DNA from: Candidatus Stahliibacteriota bacterium
GTDB lineage: Bacteria; Hydrothermota; Tepidihabitantia; SM23-42
Direction: 5' to 3'
Length of the DNA: 5,039 bases
Assembly (NCBI GenBank): GCA_030670605.1
Contig: DAOVBK010000138.1
Span: 1-5,039 of the forward strand
Made by a program: the position numbers and the translations under genes. Position 1 is the first letter of the stretch; every line of letters starts with the position of its first letter. Of the stretch, positions 1 to 4,490 are shown one piece after another. The notes under the pieces are model-generated. The model was not told where the DNA came from. It saw nothing but the letters and a program-made list of their open reading frames with translations, and did no database searches.

Positions 1-498
1 CATTGACAAACCTCTTTTGTGCAGTGCCTCGGCGATTGAATGTGCCAACTGTTCTGTATGCAAAGCTGTCCATCGTGCTGTGTAGACCGCACCGCATGAA
101 TTACCAAGATGGGGAAAATTGAACGGTTCCTCGAATGTTGAGTAGGGTGAAAACCCCGTGCCAGCAGAAGGAACCGGTTTTCCGGCAATTTTCGCATAGA
201 CAAAACTGTTAATACATATGACGAGGAGCTCCATATTGCGTCTGCCGCCATGTACAAGATGGTTGCCACCGAGGGTCATAAGGTCGCCAACAATCGGCAT
301 AACTTTTAGCGCAGGATTACCTAGTTTCAAGCCGGTGCCAAATGCAATCGCACGTCCGCGTGTTACCTGAAAAAAGTCCACACCGAGCTCTTTAGTGACC
401 TCAGGCTTAAAAGGAATATCAGATGGCATACTGATCTTCGCTGGGTTGATTCCCGATTTCTTAATACCCTCGGCGAATGCCGTAATGATCGTGTTCAT
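1..498 (-). CDS. korB: Degenerate 2-oxoacid:ferredoxin oxidoreductase beta-like subunit (beta-2), 3' end cut off
   Basis: The ORF is open for 166 codons from ATG at 498 to the window edge and aligns along its length with beta-1 (1733-2614). Shared blocks are GRAIAF.TG.K.GNP (residues 48-62), GGNH..H..RRN (77-88) and GAVY.ARWTALH (136-147). Cofactor motifs are missing. Its Met1 aligns one residue after the CPSCG of beta-1, so two Fe-S cysteines are absent. Phe30 replaces the third cysteine (GIGC in beta-1). SGDGD is shortened by two residues to VGD (70-72), NN becomes Asn97-Ser98, MTGGQ becomes KIAGK, and THGR becomes TRGR. By family knowledge it should bind neither TPP nor a cluster, so it is inferred to be a structural or regulatory partner of alpha-2, with which it overlaps by ATGA. 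The intact frame and conserved fold residues argue against a simple pseudogene. Whether the fourth cluster cysteine survives lies beyond the window. An in-frame TGA at 520-522 rules out a longer N-terminus. Confidence 0.85.
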   Translation of the reverse strand, partial: MNTIITAFAEGIKKSGINPAKISMPSDIPFKPEVTKELGVDFFQVTRGRAIAFGTGLKLGNPALKVMPIVGDLMTLGGNHLVHGGRRNMELLVICINSFVYAKIAGKPVPSAGTGFSPYSTFEEPFNFPHLGNSCGAVYTARWTALHTEQLAHSIAEALHKRGLSM

Positions 499-1736
499 TC
501 CTTTGATTTGTAATCTCCCTCAAAAACGGTCCGTTCGAGTCTTGTTTTGAATTCTATGACTTTTTCAATCTTCTTCTCTTCTTTGGCAGCAAGTTCAATA
601 GCATCCGCAATATCATCTGGGATATGTACGCCTGCACCGCCATGCGGTACAAGAACAACATTCGCATGCCCGTGGCTGCATCGAGAAACTTCAAAAACAA
701 TCTGTCCATAGTTAATTTCTGGAACCACAAATGCCTTCGCTTTCTTGGCGAGTTCGTTTATTCTCTTATCCGGAAAGGGCCACACTGTGACGAGCCTCAG
801 ATTGCCGACTTTTATTCCTCTCGCGCGCGCTAGTTCGATACCCTTGACTGCGACACGTGAAGATATGCCATATGAAACGACGATGACCTCGGCATCATCC
901 GTACCTTCTTCTCTAAGTTCGATGATCTTGTCTTTATTGAGACGAATTTTATCGATAAGCCGTCTCACGTACTGTGCCTTGAAGGCGTCATGTTCAACCG
1001 GATATCCTCGCTCATCGTGTACCAATCCCGATATGTACAGTTTAAAACCATCGCCTGCTCTCGCCATCTTTGGCACCAGGTCTTGATCTGGCTTGAATGG
1101 CAAATACTGATCTGGTGGGCCCGTATACAATCTCCGTGGTTCGATCTCGATCTCGTCAGCAGACGGAATCACTACCTTCTCAGTCATGTGACCGACGCAC
1201 TCATCTGACATGATCATGACCGGGCAGCGGAATTTTTCAGCAAGATTAAACGCCTTTATGGTATAATCAAACATTTCCTGCGGCGAATCGGGTGACAGTG
1301 CAATGACTTCATAATCGCCATGCGCACCCCAGCGTGATTGCATCATGTCTGCCTGGCCTGTTTTGGTTGGTACGCCTGTTGAGGGTCCACCACGTTGAAT
1401 ATTGAGAAGGACAAAGGGCGTTTCTAACATAGCACCAAAGCCAATGTTCTCTTGCATAAGCGAGTAACCAGGACCAGAGGTAATGGTCATGGACTTAACT
1501 CCTGTCCACACTGCGCCAACCACTGATGCCATGGAACCGAGTTCATCTTCCATCTGAATGAACAGTGCCCCTGCCTTTGGCGCGACTTTCGCGAATGCCT
1601 CGGCAGCTTCGGTCGAGGGTGTGATCGGATATCCTCCGATAAACTTACATCCCGCTGCGAGCGCTCCATAGCCTGAAGCAACATCACCATCAATGTAGTA
1701 AATTCCGGTTAGAACTTCTCGCGGATTCGCCTTCAC
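495..1736 (-). CDS. korA: 2-oxoacid:ferredoxin oxidoreductase alpha subunit (alpha-2), active-site motifs retained
   Basis: This 413-residue protein is the pyrimidine-domain subunit of an OFOR, supplying substrate-binding residues to a TPP-binding beta subunit. From the N-terminus it has GALAAGC (24-30), the family signature YPITPSTE (36-43), IQMEDE (60-65), TSGPGYSLMQE (86-96), QRGGPSTGVPT (114-124) and SRWGAHGDYE (134-143). A C-terminal domain follows with VVSYG, TVWPFP and VVPE.N.GQ. Arg115 and Thr124 have the nine-residue spacing of the substrate-recognition Arg and Thr known from Sulfolobus OFOR. GTG at 1736 is chosen because GGGAG lies 7 nt upstream, it forms a GTGA overlap with the beta-1 stop, and VKANPREVLTG then matches alpha-1's MKADPKGVLTG. 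A GTG at 1766 would lack these. Compared with alpha-1 it has a longer, charged C-terminus. One oddity is GD at 17-18, where the family and alpha-1 usually have GN. Substrate is undetermined. It probably forms the working site with beta-1 rather than with its neighbour beta-2. Confidence 0.93.
   Translation of the reverse strand: MKANPREVLTGIYYIDGDVASGYGALAAGCKFIGGYPITPSTEAAEAFAKVAPKAGALFIQMEDELGSMASVVGAVWTGVKSMTITSGPGYSLMQENIGFGAMLETPFVLLNIQRGGPSTGVPTKTGQADMMQSRWGAHGDYEVIALSPDSPQEMFDYTIKAFNLAEKFRCPVMIMSDECVGHMTEKVVIPSADEIEIEPRRLYTGPPDQYLPFKPDQDLVPKMARAGDGFKLYISGLVHDERGYPVEHDAFKAQYVRRLIDKIRLNKDKIIELREEGTDDAEVIVVSYGISSRVAVKGIELARARGIKVGNLRLVTVWPFPDKRINELAKKAKAFVVPEINYGQIVFEVSRCSHGHANVVLVPHGGAGVHIPDDIADAIELAAKEEKKIEKVIEFKTRLERTVFEGDYKSKE
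515..519 (-). promoter_or_regulatory. GGGAG ribosome binding site, unusually far from the beta-2 start
   Basis: GGGAG on the minus strand, the same core used by korD, beta-1 and alpha-2, but 16 nt before the ATG at 498 instead of 6-7 nt. It is 7 nt before an in-frame ATC three codons upstream of that ATG. A second purine block, AAAGGA, touches the ATG directly. Start is probably by coupling to alpha-2. Confidence 0.4.
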
Positions 1737-2614
1737 TTTTTCGCTCCCTTTGCTTTCGAAACCCACTCATTGTAGCGTTCCATGTACGAAGGTCTCTCTC
1801 TGTCAACAAACTTACCACACACAATTTTCGTCTGAAATCCGATATTGAGGTTCTTGGTATCTTCACCGTGCCGGATCTCGGCATTGTCATGATAGAATCT
1901 CATGAGGTCAAGTCCATCGCCTAGTCTGTTTGTCCGCCCATAATACAGGGCACACGGTGAGATGACCTCGACAACGGAGAATCCTGTTTTCTGTAATGCC
2001 TCAGTAATGGATTTTGTCAATCTGCGGATATGAAGAGCGGTCCAGCGCGCGACATACACCGCGCCTGAAGAATCTGCAATGTAGGGAATGTTGAATGGTG
2101 GTTCAACACAGCCATACGGCGATGTCGTCGCATAGGCAGCGAGCGGTGTCGTCGGTGCAACCTGACCACCGGTCATTGCGTAAATGAAATTGTTCACACA
2201 GACAACGAGCATGTCAATATTGCGTCGCGCAGCATGGATGAAATGATTACCGCCGATTGCAATGAGATCGCCATCGCCAGAGAATACAACGACTTTGAGC
2301 TTTGGATTTCCAACTTTGATCCCGGTCGCAAAGGCAATTGCCCTACCATGTGTTGTGTGGAACGAATCAAGCTTTACGTAACCAGCGACTCTACCCGTAC
2401 AACCAATGCCAGAAACAATACTCACCATGTTTGGATCGATTCCCGTTTTTTCGAGTGCTGCAGTAAAAGCAGTTACGGCAAGCCCGATACCACAACTCGG
2501 ACACCATATGTGCGGCATCCTGTCCATGCGGAGTAGACCTTCCATCGGATGAATCTCTTCTGTCTCTGTTGTCTTCTGTATCTCTTCGGCTTTATCAGTC
2601 TTTGCTGTTGCCAT
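1733..2614 (-). CDS. korB: 2-oxoacid:ferredoxin oxidoreductase beta subunit (beta-1), catalytically complete
   Basis: This 293-residue protein is the TPP- and [4Fe-4S]-binding subunit of an OFOR of the KorB/VorB type. It holds the cofactor where the 2-oxoacid is decarboxylated and passes electrons towards ferredoxin. The sequence shows WCPSCG (Cys38, Cys41), SGIGC (Cys72) and SPCALYYGRTN (Cys221), the four expected cluster ligands. The TPP motif runs from GDGD (113-116) to Asn141-Asn142, followed by YAMTGGQ and PTTP. HGRAIAFATG at 89-98 is also typical. An N-terminal extension of about 30 polar residues precedes the core. ATG at 2614 is preferred to the in-frame TTG at 2629 because GGGAG stands 6 nt before it; the alpha-1 stop ends 1 nt upstream. 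The stop overlaps alpha-2 by GTGA. It is the only complete beta subunit visible here, so it must supply the TPP site of any working enzyme made from these genes. Confidence 0.95.
   Translation of the reverse strand: MATAKTDKAEEIQKTTETEEIHPMEGLLRMDRMPHIWCPSCGIGLAVTAFTAALEKTGIDPNMVSIVSGIGCTGRVAGYVKLDSFHTTHGRAIAFATGIKVGNPKLKVVVFSGDGDLIAIGGNHFIHAARRNIDMLVVCVNNFIYAMTGGQVAPTTPLAAYATTSPYGCVEPPFNIPYIADSSGAVYVARWTALHIRRLTKSITEALQKTGFSVVEVISPCALYYGRTNRLGDGLDLMRFYHDNAEIRHGEDTKNLNIGFQTKIVCGKFVDRERPSYMERYNEWVSKAKGAKK
1744..1748 (-). promoter_or_regulatory. Ribosome binding site of alpha-2
   Basis: GGGAG within AAAGGGAG, 7 nt before GTG at 1736. It decides that start over the GTG at 1766. Confidence 0.7.
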
Positions 2615-2615
2615 A

Positions 2616-3809
2616 CTACACTCCCTCAATCACGCCATCTTTTATCGTACTTTCATGGGCAGCTTTGTTAATTGCAGATAGTATATCATCGGTATTTTCG
2701 ATACCTTTGTCACCATGCGGAATAAAGAAAACATTTGCCTGGCCGTAACTGCACCGCTCAACTTCATTCACGATCTGACCGAAATTCATTTCCGGGACAA
2801 CAAATGCTTTTGCCTGCTTCGCAAGCTCGGTGACGCGCTTCTCAGGGAATGGCCAGACGGTCACGAGCTTCAGACTGCCAACCTTTAAGCCGGATGCACG
2901 CGCCTGTTCAACGACCTTGAGTGCAGCACGTGTTGTCGAACCGTATGAAACGACAATAATCGCAGCATCCTCTGTGTGCGCTTCCTGAACTTCCACGATT
3001 TTTTCTGCGTAATCACGGATTTTCCTCACCAGGGGATGGATGTTATACTCTTGGCACTCCTCAAACATAATAGGGTAACCACGGTCATCATGCGTCAATC
3101 CCGTGACGTGGAAACGGTATCCCTGTCCGATATCAACCATGCGCGGCACCATGTCTTTGTCCCGTTTGAATGGTAAGTATTTGTCGTGCGGTCCATCAAA
3201 ATATCTTCGTGGTTCAATGGTAATCTGGTCTGCAGGCGGAATAGTAACAGTTTCCTCTAAGTGTGCAACATACTCATCAGCCATCACCGCGACCGGCGTG
3301 CGGTACCGCTCAGCGAGATTGAATGCCTTGATCGTGTAGTCAAACATCTCTTGCGGAGAACTCGGCGCGAATGCGATCACTTCATAATCACCATGTGAAC
3401 CCCACCGAGCCTGCATAATATCTGCCTGTGCTGGACGGGTGGGTATACCGAGTCCGGGGCCGGTCATCTGTACATCAACGATGACACACGGTGTTTCGAG
3501 CATGACCCCCAGCCCGAGGTGCTCCATCATGAGCGACATGCCCGGACCCGAGGTGACCGTCATCGCCCGCTTACCGGTCCACGATGCCCCGAGCACTGCT
3601 GCGAGTACAGAGATCTCATCCTCCATCTGAATGAATGTGGCATCCAGAGCTGGGGCACGTTCAAGATATCTCTGGGAGACCTCCAGAGCAGGTACAATCG
3701 GATAGATCCCTAAGAACCGACACCCGGCAGCGAGTGCACCCTCTGCGCAGGCATGGTTGCCGAGCAAACTATGCGAACCTGTCAATACACCCTTTGGGTC
3801 TGCTTTCAT
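2616..3809 (-). CDS. korA: 2-oxoacid:ferredoxin oxidoreductase alpha-like subunit (alpha-1), active-site motifs altered
   Basis: This 397-residue paralogue of alpha-2 aligns without gaps through at least residue 132, and by eye a little over half of the residues there are identical. Fold motifs are kept: GN.A.AEGALAAGC (17-30), IQMEDE (60-65), TSGPGMSLMME (86-96), ARWGSHGDYE (134-143), VVSYGSTTRAA, TVWPFP and VVPE.NFGQ. The catalytic signatures are not. YPITPSTE reads YPIVPALE (Val39, Ala41, Leu42), and QRGGPSTG reads QMTGPGLG (Met115, Thr116, Gly119, Leu120), so the presumed substrate-carboxylate arginine is gone while Thr124 remains. It is therefore inferred to be a non-catalytic or specificity-shifted alpha subunit. 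It sits between korD (ATGA overlap) and beta-1 (1-nt gap), the usual korD-A-B order. The ATG at 3809 gives an N-terminus matching alpha-2. An alternative is a functional enzyme for an unusual substrate lacking a normal carboxylate contact. Confidence 0.92.
   Translation of the reverse strand: MKADPKGVLTGSHSLLGNHACAEGALAAGCRFLGIYPIVPALEVSQRYLERAPALDATFIQMEDEISVLAAVLGASWTGKRAMTVTSGPGMSLMMEHLGLGVMLETPCVIVDVQMTGPGLGIPTRPAQADIMQARWGSHGDYEVIAFAPSSPQEMFDYTIKAFNLAERYRTPVAVMADEYVAHLEETVTIPPADQITIEPRRYFDGPHDKYLPFKRDKDMVPRMVDIGQGYRFHVTGLTHDDRGYPIMFEECQEYNIHPLVRKIRDYAEKIVEVQEAHTEDAAIIVVSYGSTTRAALKVVEQARASGLKVGSLKLVTVWPFPEKRVTELAKQAKAFVVPEMNFGQIVNEVERCSYGQANVFFIPHGDKGIENTDDILSAINKAAHESTIKDGVIEGV
2621..2625 (-). 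promoter_or_regulatory. Ribosome binding site of beta-1
   Basis: GGGAG, 6 nt before ATG at 2614, lying inside the last codons of alpha-1. It decides that start over the in-frame TTG at 2629, which overlaps it. Confidence 0.7.
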
Positions 3810-4093
3810 TTCTTCTCTTTTCCCGCTGTAACTTCTTCTTCTTTTAAAGTGACAAAAAGCGCAAATTCAGGACAGAGCATCTCACACAGGTGACACTCCA
3901 CACAATCATCAGGTTTGGCCACGAATGGGGGGTGATATCCTTTTGCATTGAATTCCTCAGACATTTCAAGGACATCTTTAGGACAGTATTCAACACAAAA
4001 TGAACATCCTTTGCATCTATCCTTGATTATGTGTATTTCGCCCCGTGGAATTTTGATGGTGTCTGCGTCAAACGGCTTCCTCCATAGCTTCAT
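3806..4093 (-). CDS. korD: 2-oxoacid:ferredoxin oxidoreductase ferredoxin-like delta subunit
   Basis: This 95-residue protein has two CX2CX2CX3CP motifs (Cys27/30/33/37 and Cys64/67/70/74), as in bacterial-type 2[4Fe-4S] ferredoxins. A 26-residue spacer lies between them and includes the AKGYHPP segment common in KorD/VorD subunits. It is expected to relay electrons from the beta-subunit cluster to free ferredoxin. The ATG at 4093 is chosen because GGGAG ends 7 nt before it and the sigma70-type promoter at 4112-4139 stands directly upstream. A TTG at 4129 in the same frame lies inside that promoter and would precede the transcript start. It is the first gene of the operon and overlaps alpha-1 by ATGA. 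The C-terminus is Lys/Glu-rich and unlikely to bind a cofactor. It could equally be called VorD or OorD, because substrate class cannot be told from this subunit. Confidence 0.94.
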   Translation of the reverse strand: MKLWRKPFDADTIKIPRGEIHIIKDRCKGCSFCVEYCPKDVLEMSEEFNAKGYHPPFVAKPDDCVECHLCEMLCPEFALFVTLKEEEVTAGKEKK

Positions 4094-4100
4094 AGTGTAA

Positions 4101-4105
4101 CTCCC
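4101..4105 (-). promoter_or_regulatory. Ribosome binding site of korD at the extreme 5' end of the mRNA
   Basis: GGGAG, 7 nt before ATG at 4093. The expected transcript start from the promoter at 4112-4139 falls at about 4104-4106, so this site would lie at or within a few bases of the 5' end. Confidence 0.65.
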
Positions 4106-4111
4106 GCGTTC

Positions 4112-4139
4112 ATTATAGTAAAACGGCAATAAATGTCAA
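4112..4139 (-). promoter_or_regulatory. Consensus sigma70-type promoter of the kor operon
   Basis: On the minus strand TTGACA (4134-4139) and TATAAT (4112-4117) are both perfect matches to the consensus, separated by 16 nt. The predicted start is near 4105, giving a leader of only about 12 nt before korD. It is the best evidence that the host is a bacterium with ordinary housekeeping sigma factor recognition. Confidence 0.85.
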
Positions 4140-4218
4140 CAAAAATCATTATTGATCTTGTGTTTTCAATTATCAAGAGCCCACCGTATGATCCGTTTCT
4201 CCAATCTCGTTGTTGATA

Positions 4219-4251
4219 CCCTCAACGTCACGCCGGCATATGCCTTGAGGG
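4219..4251. repeat. Inverted repeat with a nested palindrome
   Basis: CCCTCAA (4219-4225) and TTGAGGG (4245-4251) are a perfect 7-bp inverted repeat with a 19-nt spacer. The spacer ends in the 10-bp palindrome GGCATATGCC (4235-4244), which abuts the right arm. In an RNA this would make a stem capped by a second hairpin. It lies within the leader that the promoter at 4366-4393 would produce. No U-run follows on either strand, so it is not an obvious terminator. Confidence 0.6.
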
Positions 4252-4306
4252 ACCTTTGATTATAGGTGAACTAACGGTGCATGAGTCTCCATCACCCCAC
4301 GCCCCG

Positions 4307-4330
4307 ACTATGCACAGGATCGTGCATAGT
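4307..4330. repeat. Perfect 9-bp inverted repeat, operator-like or RNA hairpin
   Basis: ACTATGCAC (4307-4315) and GTGCATAGT (4322-4330) are exact reverse complements around a 6-nt centre, AGGATC. The size fits either a dimeric regulator site or a stable 9-bp stem with a 6-nt loop. It lies about 30-50 nt downstream of the expected start of the 4366-4393 minus-strand promoter. No U-tract follows. Confidence 0.65.
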
Positions 4331-4365
4331 TTGTAGGAGAATCCAAAACCGTGTTCAATGTGTGT

Positions 4366-4393
4366 ATTATAGTGATATTACCCATATAGTCAA
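4366..4393 (-). promoter_or_regulatory. Second sigma70-type promoter, upstream of the kor operon
   Basis: On the minus strand TTGACT (4388-4393) and TATAAT (4366-4371) are separated by 16 nt, the same spacing as the korD-proximal promoter. The start would be near 4359, giving either a roughly 265-nt structured leader for korD or a separate small RNA. Eleven of twelve box positions match the consensus. Confidence 0.6.
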
Positions 4394-4401
4394 CTAGGTA
4401 A

Positions 4402-4421
4402 TGCACGTATCGCATCGTGCA
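4402..4421. repeat. Short inverted repeat TGCACG/CGTGCA
   Basis: TGCACG (4402-4407) and CGTGCA (4416-4421) form a 6-bp inverted repeat with an 8-nt spacer. The TGCAC/GTGCA core is the same as in the 4307-4330 repeat. It is short enough to arise by chance, so support comes mainly from the shared core. Confidence 0.4.
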
Positions 4422-4454
4422 GGCATACATCGATGGTGCCGCGAGCGCAGCGTA

Positions 4455-4482
4455 TTGACAGCGTCGAACGCCTGATTAGTAT
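4455..4482 (+). promoter_or_regulatory. uvrA: Probable uvrA promoter giving a near-leaderless mRNA
   Basis: TTGACA (4455-4460) is a perfect -35 box. TAGTAT (4477-4482), 16 nt downstream, matches four of six -10 bases and has the same spacing as both minus-strand promoters; TATATA at 4480-4485 is an alternative with a long 19-nt spacer. Either puts the transcript start within a few bases of the ATG at 4491, and no Shine-Dalgarno sequence is visible before that ATG. The start could also be driven from further upstream. Confidence 0.45.
4461..4471. repeat. Small dyad inside the uvrA promoter spacer
   Basis: GCGT (4461-4464) and ACGC (4468-4471) are inverted around CGA, exactly between the -35 and -10 boxes of the putative uvrA promoter. 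This is where a repressor such as LexA would act, but the sequence matches neither CTGT-N8-ACAG nor GAAC-N4-GTTC. It is short and may be chance. Confidence 0.25.
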
Positions 4483-4490
4483 ATAAATCC

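Larger units (their letters stand above)
4140..4490. other. Non-coding divergent region between korD and uvrA
   Basis: This stretch of about 350 bp holds no convincing gene. I see a second minus-strand promoter (4366-4393), inverted repeats at 4219-4251, 4307-4330 and 4402-4421, and a probable uvrA promoter at 4455-4482. The longest ATG-started frame I found on the plus strand is 38 codons, without a ribosome binding site. I recognise no tRNA, no known riboswitch and no strong U-tract terminator. Conserved-structure RNA cannot be excluded from one sequence. Confidence 0.7.

Noticed and set aside
1..498. Beta-2 as a simple pseudogene or sequencing frameshift of a normal korB
   Set aside because: The frame is intact for 166 codons, the non-cofactor blocks are conserved, and it overlaps alpha-2 by ATGA like its functional neighbours. 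The changes are substitutions and an in-frame two-residue deletion.
624..1208. Plus-strand open frames within alpha-2
   Set aside because: They are antisense to a well-conserved gene, have no recognisable domain and are shadow frames; the same applies to the plus-strand frames at 2234-2536 and 2976-3847.
1737..1766. Longer alpha-2 with a GTG start at 1766
   Set aside because: The extension overlaps beta-1 by more than 30 nt; GTG at 1736 has a better ribosome binding site and an N-terminus matching alpha-1.
2615..2629. Longer beta-1 with a TTG start at 2629
   Set aside because: The TTG overlaps the GGGAG site that serves the ATG at 2614.
4094..4129. Longer korD with a TTG start at 4129 (12 extra residues)
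   Set aside because: The extra codons overlap the -10 box and lie upstream of the expected transcript start; the ATG at 4093 has a well-spaced GGGAG.
4143..4156. Terminator-like ATCA/TGAT hairpin followed by five U on the minus strand
   Set aside because: The stem is only 4 bp and A/U-rich, too weak to call an intrinsic terminator.
4281..4397. Plus-strand 38-codon frame in the intergenic region
   Set aside because: No ribosome binding site, Arg/Cys/His-rich composition, and it runs through the 4307-4330 inverted repeat and the minus-strand promoter.
4480..4488. Archaeal TATA box (TATATAAAT) for uvrA
   Set aside because: It lies only 2 bases before the ATG, too close for a TATA box about 26 nt from the start, and the minus-strand promoters are clearly bacterial.
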